Program-made: the position numbers and the translations under genes | The notes under the pieces: generated by a model | Seen by the model: only the letters and a program-made list of their open reading frames with translations | What the model was told of the DNA's origin: nothing | Database searches by the model: none | In this document: positions 24,352 to 37,315 of the stretch, piece after piece | Layout: the number at the start of each line of letters is the position of its first letter | Numbering within the stretch: position 1 is the first letter of the stretch | Source of the DNA: Rostrohypoxylon terebratum | Lineage: Eukaryota; Ascomycota; Sordariomycetes; Xylariales; Hypoxylaceae | Reading direction: 5' to 3' | DNA: 64,000 bases | NCBI GenBank assembly: GCA_022497145.1 | Contig: MU385968.1 | Span: 1-64,000 of the forward strand

Positions 24352-27099
24352 ATGGCCGACCCCGTCCTGAGAACTGCTTCTCCCTACACTGATCCATCCG
24401 TCAAAGGCCCCAAATCTCAGCAGCTTACCAACGGCCACTCCCATTCTCACCTCCAGCACAGCAAGAGTAAGCTAGCTTCGAAGAAGCCGGAATTTTACGA
24501 AGTTTCAGCATCAGAAATCTAACTCAGTTACCAGTGGTTTCCAACAACAAAGTCAACAAGACGGCCCTCCACCCCGGTGGTGTAGAGTAAGGAGCTTCCC
24601 CTCAACCCCGGAAAGACTATCTTTTTCTAACAAGAACTCTTTGTAGACCCCACAATGAAAGGGAACACACAGAACTAGGTACGAAAGAGAAGCTCGAGCT
24701 CAAGCCGCCTGGTATTCGGTATTGGTGGCTTTGTTCGCCGGTCCGCTAACACCCGACTCTCATAGAGGAGGAATTACATGATAAGGCACACATCGACTAC
24801 GACAGAGTCGCGATTGTGAGTTTGCAGTGTTGTAAAGCACTTCTGGCGAGGTAACTAACACAAAATGAAGATTCCCAACCCGTCAGTTGCCGCCTTGTAC
24901 GAAGATGCTCTCGTAAGTTTAGCCCCTGACTAGGGTCACACGACCAACTCGTGACACATCCATGCTAATGGACTTTCAAGGTATACGAGATGGGCTCGGC
25001 CATTTCGTCGAGCGGTGCCTTGACAGCCTACTCCGGTGCGAAGACTGGTCGATCTCCCTCAGATAAGAGAATCGTCAGGGAACCGTCATCAGAAAAAGAT
25101 ATCTGGTAAGAACCCCATCGTCTGATATAATGACGACACAAATTCCCGTATGATGGAATGAAAACTAAACCTGTTCTCATAGGTGGGGACCTGTCAACAA
25201 GCCAATGACTCCTGATGTAAGACACTTCTATCAATAGCCCTACCGCAGTAGGGCGTCATCAGCAGATTTTCTTTTTCCCTTCCTATCGCTTGCCTCTGTA
25301 ACTACCCTAGCCGCATTTCAAGAGCAAACCTTACCATAGCTGAGATTTATTCCATGACAACCTCTTCACGTCACAAGATCTCTAGCTCATCTCCGTTGGC
25401 TTTGGCTTCTGGTTTTCCCCAATTATCTTAATTGGAGCTGAATCATGCAGCTCTGGGGATGTCAAATGGGTGCATGGCCTAGACCTGCTGCTAGAGCGCT
25501 AGAGCTGGCCCCCTGTCATTGAGGCGGTCTGCTGGGCTGCTCGGCTCAGATCCGGCAATGCACCCCGCGCTTCCACTGAGCCGGGCCAATTTTTAGCCCC
25601 ACCGAACACCAAAATCCCCTGACCTCCCCAATTTTCACATCCTCACGTGCTATGGTTAGGGGAATCACGATAGCTAACATCAGCTCCCTTGATACAGGTC
25701 TGGAAAATCAACCGTGAACGTGCAGTTGATTACCTGAACACCCGAACGCGAATTTACGTCGTCGATGGTTACGCAGGTTGGGATGAGAAATACCGAATCC
25801 GTGTTCGAGTCATCTGTGCTCGTGCCTACCATGCCTTGTTCATGCGCAACATGCTCATCCGCCCCCCGCGGGAAGAGCTGGAGCACTTCCACCCTGACTA
25901 CACAATATACAATGCCGGAAGCTTCCCAGCCAACAGATACACTGAAGGAATGACCTCGGGTACTTCCGTCGCGATTAACTTCGCCGAGAAGGAAATGGTC
26001 ATTCTCGGTACTGAATACGCAGGCGAGATGAAGAAGGGTGTCTTCACCGTGCTATTCTACGAAATGCCCATAATCCACAATGTGCTTACTCTCCACTCGT
26101 CTGCAAACGAGGGCAAGAAGGGAGACGTCACGCTTTTCTTCGGCTTATCCGGTACCGGCAAGACCACACTCTCAGCCGATCCTAACCGAGCTCTGATCGG
26201 TGATGACGAACACTGCTGGAGTGAACGAGGTGTCTTCAATATTGAAGGTGGTTGCTATGCCAAATGCATTGGCCTATCAGCCGAGAAGGAACCCGATATT
26301 TTCGGCGCTATCCGCTTTGGTTCCGTTCTTGAGAACGTCGTGTTCGACCAGGAAACCCGAGAAGTCGACTACGACGACGCTACCCTCACCGAGAACACTA
26401 GATGGTAAGTTGATGTTCCTAAACAAGCGCGTCGGTGAGCCTGGAACTAATAAAAATTGTAGCGCGTACCCTATCGAATATATCAGCAACGCCAAGATTC
26501 CCTGCTTGTCGGAAAACCACCCTAGCAACATCATCCTATTGACTTGTGATGCTCGTGGTGTATTGCCTCCGATATCGAAGCTTAACAGCGCCCAGACCAT
26601 GTTCCACTTCATCTCAGGTTACACTTCCAAGATGGCCGGAACTGAGGACGGTGTAACGGAACCCCAAGCAACCTTCTCGTCTTGCTTCGCCCAACCCTTC
26701 CTTGCCCTTCACCCCATGCGATACGCTAAGATGCTAGCGGACAAGATAGAAAAGCACTCCGCCAACGCCTGGCTCCTCAACACTGGTTGGGTTGGTGCCG
26801 GTTATGTCCACGGTGGCAAGCGTTGCCCGCTTAAGTACACCCGTGCCATCCTGGATGCGATCCACTCTGGTGAACTCGCAAAGCAGCAGTACGAGACGTA
26901 CGATGTCTTCAACCTGCAGGTACCCATATCGTGCCCCGGTGTCCCCGCAGAGCTACTTAACCCCAAGACTGCTTGGACTGCGGGCACGGACAGCTTCAAC
27001 CAGGAAGTCAAGAAGTTGGGTGCATTGTTCATCGAGAACTTCAAGAAGTACGAATCGGAAGCCACCGATGATGTCAAGGCGGCGGGACCTGTTGTTTAG
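24352..27099 (+). CDS. Phosphoenolpyruvate carboxykinase (ATP)
   Basis: Catalyses oxaloacetate + ATP to phosphoenolpyruvate + CO2 + ADP, the entry to gluconeogenesis. Exons are 24352-24466, 24535-24586, 24647-24678, 24766-24815, 24871-24912, 24981-25105, 25183-25216, 25698-26404 and 26463-27099 (1,794 nt, 597 aa). Diagnostic motifs are the P-loop GLSGTGKTTLSAD, GDDEHCW, the VVDGYAGWDEKYRIR region, ENTRCAYPIEY across the last intron, and RCPLKYTRAI. Two oddities stand out. The intron at 24467-24534 is canonical (GTAAGC, CTAAC, CAG) and needed for frame, yet the sequence inside reads like protein up to a TAA at 24520. Also, intron 25217-25697 is 481 nt, far longer than any other here. The start MADPVL is assumed; the frame stays open upstream to 24115. 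The identity is certain; the N-terminal exon structure is not. The conventional symbol would be acuF or pck1. Confidence 0.93.
25217..25697 (+). other. Unusually long PEPCK intron with hairpin
   Basis: GT (GTAAGA) and AG (GATACAG) ends join exons that read PMTPD|VWKINRER without a gap. Length is 481 nt against 55-87 nt for the other PEPCK introns. Just inside the 5' end is a perfect 7-bp hairpin, GCCCTAC-CGCA-GTAGGGC, at 25237-25254. No coding potential or known RNA was recognised in it. Confidence 0.75.
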
Positions 27100-27980
27100 A
27101 ACTCAAGCGCTTCACGGCCACCTCTTTCTATCTCGTTTCTATCTTTTTACCAGTTAGGAGTTGAGCATCGTCTTTTTGTCTATTTTGGGCATATTTTATG
27201 TTGGGGAACGACGCATCTGTGGAATGATTGGTACATCAATCCGCGCGATATACTGGACGGGAAAGTATGAAGTATGAGACAGCTCTAGACGAAGAACTGG
27301 GCATACAAATTGAATGCGGCAGGGCTACAGAACAACTGCGCGCGATGGATGAATGAAAAAAAGATTTGTGGAGGAAGCAGTATTCCTTGAAGGAAGAAGA
27401 ACAATCGGATTTAATTAGACATTTCTTCCTAGTAAATAAAGGATCTAAGATATGATAGAACGATGTTTTCAATTGTGAATCGAGCTGTGATCTTGAAGGC
27501 TTTGGTTATTGGTTAATGATTCGGAAGTCCGGTGGAGGGAAAGCCAAAATCTTGAAAGAGACTTGAAATGGCTTATGTAATTTTTCAACCCAAGCTGCCA
27601 AGATTATGTTGTACCCCATGATTACCTAATACATCCATCAACTTGACCATTGGAAAAACTTCGGGGGAAAGCTTACCGTATCGCTCAGTAAACTGTGGTA
27701 GAAAGTAAAATCCCAGAAATTCCACCGTATTAGACCTCGGAGTCAACCTTATCCATAGCAGCAGTCGCTAATTAGCGTAAATCTTAGAATTGAAAGTGGG
27801 ATAGTGGGATGCGCATAATTCTTGTAACTTTTTTTTGGATCTGAGGATGACATACAACATTAAACCCAACTTTTATTCTTTCCATCTTTTAGAGACGCGA
27901 TACGCGATTCGAGCTTCCAGCCTGGGAGACAAAAACACCCCTCTAATGGTATCAATTCGATGATGGTAAACCCGCCAAGA
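27100..27980. other. Intergenic between PEPCK and PAN2
   Basis: This 0.9 kb tandem spacer holds the PEPCK 3' UTR and PAN2 promoter. Nothing else is recognised. Confidence 0.5.
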
Positions 27981-30900
27981 TGGACGGGGATTGGGACGAG
28001 GCAAGTCATAACTGCACTAACTCTCAATTTTCCAAATGTAGGCTTGTAGATGTGTATATCAGCAGCGTTGTCAAGATAGTTTTGTCGCAAAACGTACGCT
28101 GTATAGAGCGCAAGGCTGACGATATTTCTTGACAATAGGTTGCGCGCATACCCTTCCCGCCGCCCGGTTTGCGGGCGATGCCCACACCGGTCACAGTCCT
28201 AGCATTCGATACGAGCCAAGAACTATTATGGACTGGCAATGAATATGTACGATCCCCTTGCCCTAGGCTTTGCCCTTTGGCGTCGGTTGCAACCTCCCAA
28301 CAGATTGCTTATAGTTAGGATAGGGACGGGTGTGCTCGTTCTACGGCACAAAACTACAACCTTATACATCCTTCAAAGCCCACACCTCTCAAGATGGCCC
28401 GGTCCGACAAATACTTTTCAACGATAAGGGAGTGATAGCCCTCGGTTCCCGTGGCGTACATATGGCGTTGAGGAGAGGTCCCCCTCTATGGTCACTCAGG
28501 TGGGATCCCCATGTTGCAAGCCCGACTCTACACGATGGAAACACTTACCGGGAGGAAATGACAGGCACGATGACATGCAAGAATTACGGTGTATGAGCTT
28601 CACATCAAAAGGCACCGCCGAGATCCTGGTTGCCGGCGAACAAGATAAGATGCTCGTGATCGATACTAACAAAGGCGAGGTCACTAAGCAGGTAATGTCT
28701 ATGCGCTACCATAAGTCGAGGCTATGGATGTATGGATGTAGCTAATGGTCGCTATAGGTGCCCACGGAACACAAGTATACAATTATGAGAAGAAGTCGAT
28801 ATATATGCGCTGCAACCCCTACAGGTGCTGTTCATATCATCGACTCCCTCACCTTCCAGGTCATCAAGATTTGGAACGCACACACAGCTGCTATCAATGA
28901 TATGGATGCGCAACATGATTTTATCGTCAGTTGCGGGTACTCTATGAGACACGGAGGCAATTATATGCCCGATCCATTTGTCAATGTCTTCGATCTTAAG
29001 AATATGGTCTCAATGTCCCCTATCCCATTCCCAGCCGGTGCCGCTTATGTTCGCATGCATCCTCGGATGTCTACTACTAGCATCGTCATGTCACAAATTG
29101 GACAGATGCACGTGGTTGACCTAATGAACCCTAACACTAGTAATGTGCGTCAAGCAAACAGCCTATCCTACTTCTCCATGATAGAAATTGCCTCTTCAGG
29201 TGAGGCCGTCGCCCTGGCGGACGGTGATTGCTACATCCATCTTTGGGGCTCTCCTAGCAAGATCCACTTCGCCGAATTTCCTACACCCATAGAAACCGCC
29301 GATTCCGGTACTGGACCGCGGATTGATTTTGATTCCTCTGATACGTAAGTACTACCAGTAAATCTAATAAATAGCAAATAACGAAACCATCAATACTAAT
29401 TTAACATAAGACCATTGAGCACTGTCGGTATGCCGTACTATAGAGAAGTATTGCTATCTGCATGGCCAAGCAATATGGTAACAGAGGTCGGGGCTCCTCC
29501 TGTCAAAATCGACGCGCAATTCTTAACAACACTCCAAGAAAGAGATTGGGGCTACTTTGGTAAAAACACCCGACCTTTACGGAGGAACCAGGTTGAGGAT
29601 ACGCGCAATGCCGAGAACCCTCAAAGCTCTCTCAAGCCACCCAAATTCTTGAGTGAAAAGGCGAGAGAGGCAGCCAAGTCTCCAGCCGGAACACCAGCGC
29701 CCGAGGAAGTTGTCCCCGAGTTTCCCCAGGTTTTACAAGATACCAAGCTCGAAAGTCTCAAAATCGAGGTCCCTGAGTTGTACCAAAACATTGAAATTAA
29801 GTATAGCAAGTTTGGTATTGACGATTTCGATTTCGGGTAAGTGAATTTAAGTTTCTCGTGGAGAAGATGCTCTAATGCAGGATTTAGTTATTTCAACAAA
29901 ACCCAGTATTCAGGATTGCAGAATCATATTGTTAATGCCTACGCAAATCCACTACTGCAGGTTATGCATTATACCCCCTTGATCCGAAACATTGCTCTTC
30001 AGCATGCGGCAACAGCTTGCGTCGACGAGTTGTGTCTCCTCTGCGAACTAGGATTCCTCTTTGATATGCTCTATAAAGCCGAAGGGGAAGCTTGCCAAGC
30101 ATCAAACTTTACCAAGACCCTTAGCTATCATCCCGAAGGTGAGGCATTTCCTGTTATTCAGCTTTGCATGGACTAATAAGGATTCGTTAGCGGGGAAGTT
30201 AGGTCTACTAGAAGAAGAACCTCACTCGTCTCGGACAGTCATGCTACAGCAATTGACGAGGTTCCTTCTCCGGCAGACAACTCAAAATTATAATCTCATG
30301 ACCCAAGGTTCCCAGCCCTACTCGGGCGAGGCACCTCGCCCAGGGGTATTTGAAGAGGTAAATACATTGGTCACCTAAGGTAATTATTGACTAACATTTA
30401 CAGCTATTCCAAACAAATGCAACAAATTCCATTCGTTGCGTGAATTGCCGGAATGAAACCACAAAAGCAGATAATACTATGGTGAATGAATTGATGTACC
30501 CGCAGAACGTAAGTACAGACTCACCACCTACATCTCGTACTATATACTCATTAGAGCAGAAAAACGGTCATCGAAACCCGAGAGTCAGAGGAACTACGTT
30601 TTCACAAGTACTGAAGATGAGTGTAGAAAGAGAAACAACCAATAAGGGTTGGTGCAATAGCTGTCATAGATACCAGACTTTGGCAACCCGAAAGACTATA
30701 CACAAAGTGCCTCATGTACTGATGCTCACTACCGCAATCAACAACAACGATCAACGTCGACTTTGGGCTACTCCTGGTTGGCTACCAGAAGAAATTGGCG
30801 TCATAGTAGATAATGGCCAATTCTTTTGTTTCGAGGGTGAAGACTTGAAGTTGCATCTACAGCGAGGAATACACAACATAACAGTCTATTCTTTAACTGG

Positions 30901-32123
30901 CTTAGCCGTCAACATCGAAGGCGGCCAGCAACAAAGGTCCCATCTTGTGGCTATGGCAAACAGTAAGGTCCCCGTATCTGAACTATGGAGTAATGGTGCT
31001 AACTCATGAACTTAGTTGCGCATTCAGCACCAACGGCTCCCGGTCAGAGCCAATGGTACCTGTTCAATGATTTCCACGTCAAACCAATTACGACGCAGGA
31101 GGCATTGACGTTCAACACATCTTGGAAGACACCATCGGTAATTACGTATCAAGTGAAGTCCGCCAATAACCAGCTAGATAATACTTGGAAAGAGAACTTG
31201 GATTCTAGATTACTTTACCTAGACCTCCAGTGCGTTTTGGCCCTATCAAATCTTGATCATTATACTAACCACTCTCCAGGGCCGATCGAACGGACAAAAC
31301 GTATCGGACATTAGACCGGGACACTGAGCCGGCTGGACCGAATACGATAGTCGCGATAGATACAGAATTCGTGAAGATTTCGCAGCCGGAAGTTGAAATG
31401 CATTCAGACGGAGACTCTAAAATCATTAGGCCTACCGTGCATGCTCTGGCCCGGACATCCATCGTGCGAGGTGGAGGCATGGACGAAGGACTCCCGTTCA
31501 TCGACGACTACATCACTATCAAGGAGAAGGTGGTGGACTACCTGACGTCCTACTCCGGAATTACTCCAGACGACTTGGATATAACCAAGGCGCAGCAGAG
31601 AGGTCATAATCTCGTACCATTAAGGATTGCATACAAGAAGATATGGATCCTCCTCAACCTTGGATGCAAGTTTTTAGGCCACGGCTTGAAACAAGACTTC
31701 CGAGTAATCAACATTCACGTGCCTAAGGCCCAAGTAATCGATACAAGCGACCTCTTTTTCATAAGGGAGCGGCTCCGAAAACTAAGCTTGCAATTTCTCG
31801 CACACACGTTGCTAAAAGAAGATATTCAGCAGAGCACTCACGATTCTATTGAGGACGCTAGAACCGCTCTGAAGTTATATCGCAAGTACCAGGAATTCGA
31901 TGAGGCGGGAGTTCTTGATACTATGCTCCAGGAGATCTACGCGAAAGGCGTCGCCTCTAACTTCAAGCCACCAGCTAGGGTGAGCCCAGGGGGCACGTTC
32001 TCGAGAACTGATACCCCACCAGTTGACGGAGCGATTGGACCTACCACGCCGTCGAGGAGGCCAGGTACTCTTCTACCTGGAACACCAGCATCTACTCCGG
32101 GGAAGAGAGGAGTGTACTGGTGA
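27981..32123 (+). CDS. PAN2: PAN2, catalytic subunit of the PAN2-PAN3 deadenylase
   Basis: Trims mRNA poly(A) tails with PAN3 in the cytoplasm. Eleven exons: 27981-28001, 28139-28246, 28324-28499, 28565-28691, 28758-29344, 29411-29836, 29888-30138, 30191-30357, 30404-30962, 31016-31229 and 31280-32123 (3,480 nt, 1,159 aa). The order is N-terminal WD40 region (to about residue 340), linker (YYREVLLSAWPS), inactive UCH-like domain (GYFNKTQYSG, then zinc-type CxxC pairs, GWCNSCHRY, LWATPGWLPEEIG) and RNase D-type exonuclease with DTEF (Asp906, Glu908), NLGCKFLGHGL and HDSIEDARTAL. The first exon is only 21 nt and is followed by a GC donor (GCAAGT), supported because MDGDWDE joins VARIPFPPPG, a PAN2-like start. 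An optional 51-nt in-frame intron exists at 30509-30559. Length is normal for the family. Confidence 0.93.
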
Positions 32124-32879
32124 TAGGAAGAACATCACCGATAGAGGAACTTTTCGTTCTTAATTTACTATAGAGTACGATCGCGGCTTTTGACTACGTG
32201 ATACTTAAACGACGCTAACGGCTTTGATCTTCATATGATCTATGAGGGATGACGGCATACGCAGTAGAGGATTAGAAAAGACAGAAGCATACACGTATTG
32301 CTTAGTGATTATAGCGTATGGACGAGTATCAAATTAGGCTAGCGAATAGAAATGAATCAATATATTCCAGTTATAACGTCAAAATGTCATGTGTCTGCAA
32401 TAACGTTCAGTCGTCCGTCTAACTTATACGGTGAGGTGAACCCCCTCACGGCAACAGCACTTTCTAGAACTAGAACATTGAAAAGAGGACCCAGGCAATA
32501 GTTTATCAAATACCTCGAGACGACCGAGCCTTGAATGTGGTAAATGATCCACTTCATTGCAAAATCACTTAGTACCTAACCTAAGCAATATCTTCACGAT
32601 GAGTTTTGGTTTCTTTGTACAGAAGTTTTTCTTTTTTGAATCTAGATGTACAGTGCATGATTTAAGTGCTTAAAGCCTATTCTGACGTATAAATAGGCTA
32701 GACATCTACCCGTCCAGCCAGACGACCTGGTTCAAAACCGGTCACCAAGCCCTGTTCCCCAGAAGTCAATCAGACTAGGGACGGCTCTCTCCCCGAACCC
32801 ATCCTGATACAAGGACTCTCGTGTCGTGTCGCTACTTAAATACAGCAGATACACACACAGAGAGAGAGAGTACGCATAT
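32124..32879. other. Convergent 3' spacer PAN2/uS7m
   Basis: This 0.76 kb spacer between convergent genes contains a short CA/GA microsatellite near 32850-32870. It presumably holds 3' UTRs; no gene is seen. Confidence 0.5.
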
Positions 32880-33970
32880 CTACCTCTTAAACCCCTTACC
32901 CGTGATAGCGGGATGGTTCAAGTTAGCACGCGACGAAGTACCGAGCTTATGCAGCTGGTCGCGCCTCTGCCAGACGCCGGAGCGGCCCTCGACCACGGCC
33001 ACGATCTCCTGCGCGAAGCGCGTCGCGAACTGCTTGTGGCCGGACCCGGTCCCCCTCTTCTTCTTCACGGCCTCCAGGATCCACATTATGGCTAGCCGCC
33101 GCCGCTTGCGCGCCGGCAGCGGCTCCGGCACCTCGAGCGCGTGGCCGCCTCCTGCAGCGCCCTTGATCGCGTTGACGCGGATTAGTGGAGCGACGGAGTC
33201 GATTGCAAGTGTTAGGTAGAGCAGAGGGTTCAGGGGTAGTTGGGAGGCTGGCGGGGAGCCGGGGAGGAGTGGGCGTAGGGGGGAGATGGTGGGGGCTGGG
33301 GTGGTGCGGAGGTAGTTTAGGACGAGGCCCATGTGCTGTGAAAGAGTTTGTTAGCTTTCTTCTACGTTTATCGCTCTGGTTTCTGGTTGATATGATATAG
33401 TTTCCTCTCCTTGCTGGGGAAGGAGGGGGACCGTGTGGAGGGGACAACGGGATATGTATAGAGGTAGGTGGATGGAGAACGTACTCTCTGCGCCTTGCTA
33501 AGCTTCCCGTCCTTCATGATAACCTTGGTGATCTGGTCTACGACGGGGTGGTACCGACCCTGCAGCTTCTCGTCAGGGCCGACCTTGTCAGGCATATCGA
33601 ATAGCAGGCCCTCGATCTCTTCCTCGTAGTAGTCCTCCCCTTCGGATGCTTTCTGGAGCGCGGCTATAGCCTCTGCATTCAAAAAGTTGGGCGCAAAGAT
33701 CTCGGGCGGTTGGGGCACGTATTCCCTCGGCGCTTCAGGTGGTGATGGTGGTGGGGGTAGGTCAGAGTTGTGGTAGTCGCCTGGAGGAGGTGGGCGGGAG
33801 TTGATGTCATCTGCGAGACCCCTCCTTGTTGTCAGAAACGGCGTTTTGTGTAGTGGTATTTGGCTTGACCGGCCTATTCGGTTTATGGCGGCTGTCTGTG
33901 GTCGTCGCGTTCTTATGCTGAGATTTCGCACAGCGGCGGCGGCCCCCCAAGGGGCCAATTTGCAAGACAT
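32880..33970 (-). CDS. Mitochondrial ribosomal protein uS7m
   Basis: Small-subunit mitoribosome protein that binds the 3' domain of the mitochondrial SSU rRNA. Two exons, 33970-33485 and 33335-32880, give 313 aa. The 149-nt intron has GTACGT and CAG ends and joins LSKAQR to HMGLVLNYLRT, which is the uS7 signature helix. The N-terminus (MSCKLAPWGAAAAVRNLSIRTRRPQ) is basic, rich in Ala/Ser/Arg and lacks acidic residues for about 50 positions, as expected of a mitochondrial targeting peptide. It is followed by a Pro-rich linker. The C-terminal 150 residues carry the uS7 core with RRLAIMWILEAVKKKR and FAQEIVAVVEG. It corresponds to yeast Rsm7. It converges with PAN2. Confidence 0.9.
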
Positions 33971-36900
33971 GATGTCTATTCTGTTACGAGAAATGCGCGC
34001 ATCAGTTGCGGGCTACGTTCCGGCTTCCAATGTCTCAGTCTCAGTCTCGTCGTCCTTGTTGGCCCCCCTTCGTCGAATTGGTGGTGTCGGATCAAGTGTC
34101 GGATGGAGAGTTGTCGGATCGAGCTTCAGCGAAAATTGTTATCTGATAGTGAATTCAGCGATGTGCTGACTGTGCTGCCCCATAATTAATCCGAATATGC
34201 GCACGGATCACTATAGGTACGTACCTGATTTATGTAATACAAGGACCCCTCCTCCCCTCCTTCCGAGGTTACATGTCACGAACAGGAAACGGGAAGGAAA
34301 CGGGATGCAATGAGTAAGCCACAACAATACACAATCCACTTTTCTAAAGCCACGTAATGTCAAGCCACATCTTCATCGCTGCATCGCATCCATGTCTCAG
34401 GGGTTCGGTTCGTTACTGTCATCGGTCTCATCAGCCCCCTACCCCCTACCGATGCAGTCAATACATCAAATGCATACATCACACATCATGTATATGTTGA
34501 ATATACATATGCAGTATCAACTTGCGTCCAACAGCATTGCAATATATTTCCAATATATATAGAAATTCTTTTACCTATGGTCCTATGGTCCTATGTAGTA
34601 CTCCTTATCGCCATCTCGAGCCTTTTTCTTTCTCCTTTCAACCGTTTGCACATTAATACCTACCTAGTACTCAAACTTCCTTTTTCTTCATCTTTCCTTT
34701 TTGAGAGACCAACCTTAGTACTATGCAGCACTACTGCGGATGTCTCTTCTTCATAGCCCCATCAATCTAGAACTGTTCTATAGAACTATTGGTGACTAAT
34801 GATCCCTGCGGGAGAGCCCTTTTTACCGTCAATATCCACTGTCCAAGATCCGAAATCCCCCATCCCTCTCCCCCACGCGGGTGATGAGCGGACGGATTGT
34901 AACAGGGCTACATATTAATAGTCGACCCCACCGTGCCCATCACTGCTACCCAAATACGTGAGGGCGATACGACGACCTGAAAGGGAATCCGAATATTAGG
35001 ATCCGGCCCGCCCTCCGGTAATGCTAGGCTAGGTAAAGTTTGGTTCTTTGGAGTCCCCTGCTTCCTAATACTTCCTATCGTACGGAGCACGTCGTATTTC
35101 TGCGCTGCCCTATTATCCGGGAGGTATGGATGGATGGATGGGGTTTTTCAATTTTTATTTTAATTCTTTTACAAAGTCGCAGTAGTCCCGAGTTAGGACA
35201 TAATTCTACAGGGCGTTCATGTCTCGAACCTTCGTCGAACCTGCGCTGCGCCGCCTAGGCGCCTCCACACGCTGTCGACTGCTGTCTCAGTCTCACGCAT
35301 CCTTCGGATACCACCTCAAGTTTGGTGCGGTCGTCGGCAGCGAGCGCTAGTCATGCGACCATGTGGTCACGTAGATGACAGGTGCCCGCCTATCTACATG
35401 ATGCTAGAGACCGCGGAGCCCTTCACCGGTCGGACCAAGCATACCTAGGTAGGGGCCACTAAGTAGGGATGTCTGCTGCCCATGAGGCTACCCGGCCTTC
35501 CATCTAATAAGCTTACTTCTAAGTCGGTTATGTCCTAGGCTACTAGGGCCAGATCTACGATGGCGTAACAGATGGCACACCTGACCAGACCTTCCAAACC
35601 AGACCTGACCAGACCTAACTTGAAACCGGGAGGTCGTACTCCTTAGTGTGGTTAGTTATAAGCTGACGATGGACGTCTGCGGTCGGATCCCCGATTCAAG
35701 GTACAATATGTATGCTTACACCCAACGCAATCCTTCCGGCCACCGGCACCGGCACACGCGATCCTCGATGAAGATGTGCTAGCGTGTTCGAGTAGCTAGG
35801 TATGGTAGGTATAGGCCTCGTAGGGTCGTACTTAGGGTAGCATGTAGGTTAGCAGATAGGTTGGTAGGCAAGCTGCCAAGGTACGCAGTAGGTAGGGTAA
35901 AGAGCTTGCGCCCCCCGTCCCTGGCTGATGTTGCATTGCGTATTTCGTTTTCTTTTTGATCAGACGAATTTCAGGAGTGCTTGCATACGCATGGCATGCT
36001 ACAGTAAGCAGGAACATTCGCACACGCAATAGCTCATACTGCTATCGTACAAGATGTTTCGAGAAGAGCGCGGACATCACGTCATCTAGGATGGGTTAGA
36101 TGGCTAGATGGTTAGATGGTTAGGGGATTTCAGTAATTCGGATATTTATCTTTCTCAGTTCCATTGAAATAATGACAATGGAAAAGCAACGATAACGGAA
36201 TCGGGATCCAAGTTTTGGTAGGAGATCGACATAATTCATTACCTACTAGATACTTCTCGATCAGTCTGATCGTAATTCCGATTTTTCCTCTCCCGGTGTT
36301 TCTAAACGAGCCGATGCTTTTTTTTGTTCCTTTTTGTTTATTCTTCCCTCTCCGATTTCTTCTTTCGCATGTCTTAATTCCTGTACCCTGACCATAAGCC
36401 CAACAAAATCCCCAAATCCCATGTTCGTAGCCTAGGAAGCGTACACGTATTTGACAGAAAACCGATCAGACCATGCGTCCGTCGTATCTTGTCTCACGAA
36501 TCCAAAGAGAAAAAAAATACTTTTTTCTCTCTGTCCGTCCTGTAATCGTGTCGAAAAAAAAGACCAACAATCAACAAAAAAAGGTCTCCAGAAAAAAAGA
36601 ACCCTCAAGAAAAAAAGTAGTAGGAAGGAAATAAAAATAAATCGTGAAAAACAAACAGACCAACAAATATTCCCTTCCGCGGTTCGCTTCTAGAAAATAA
36701 ATCAAGATATGACGAATCAATAAATGTCCTGCGCCTGGTCCTCCCGAAAAAAAAACCCCTGCTTTTGTGTTCCTGCCCTGGTGATGATCCCCCCCCCCTG
36801 GCTGTTGGTGATAAACATGTCTCTTTGCTGCCTGAAAATGCGCTGGTGGACCGGAATGCTAAAATCCCCAATTCTGTCGTCCATTGGAAACCAATCAATG

Positions 36901-37315
36901 AAGCAGGAACGTGCGCCTAATCCGTAAGAATGCTGATGTAATTCCTCCTCTCTCCCTTTCTCTCTTCTCCATCTCTCTCTGTTCCCTTCTTTTTTCTTTC
37001 CCTTCCGTCTCCTTGCCGTGGGGCTGCCAAATCCTTTCCCAAACTCCGATTTGCTAGTATCGTACAGAACAGGAAGTTCAAGTGCAAAAGCGAGGAGACA
37101 TAATCGCAAAAGATCATTGTCGGGTAAAATAGGGGGTATTGAAGTGAATCAATTCGCGCGAATTGGGAAGGAGAATTTTTTGGAGCGGGAAAAAAAAATA
37201 ATAATAATAAAGGAGTCACGCATGTTCGGGTCGGAGAACCCTCAAGTCAAGCAGAATGTCGAAAGTAGTATACGTGGGTCGCTGATACGTCCCCGTTCGA
37301 GGGGAGCGCGGGTTT
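33971..37315. other. Intergenic, 3.3 kb
   Basis: It contains the uS7m promoter at the left and probably the 3' UTR of the dsRBD-like gene at the right. The part from 36280 to 37200 is low-complexity, with A-runs and pyrimidine tracts. ORFs here (36451-36693, 36605-37219) are products of this composition. Nothing else is recognised. Confidence 0.45.

Noticed and set aside
36451..37219. Several overlapping Lys/Arg/Glu-rich ORFs
   Set aside because: Produced by A-rich and pyrimidine-rich low-complexity DNA.
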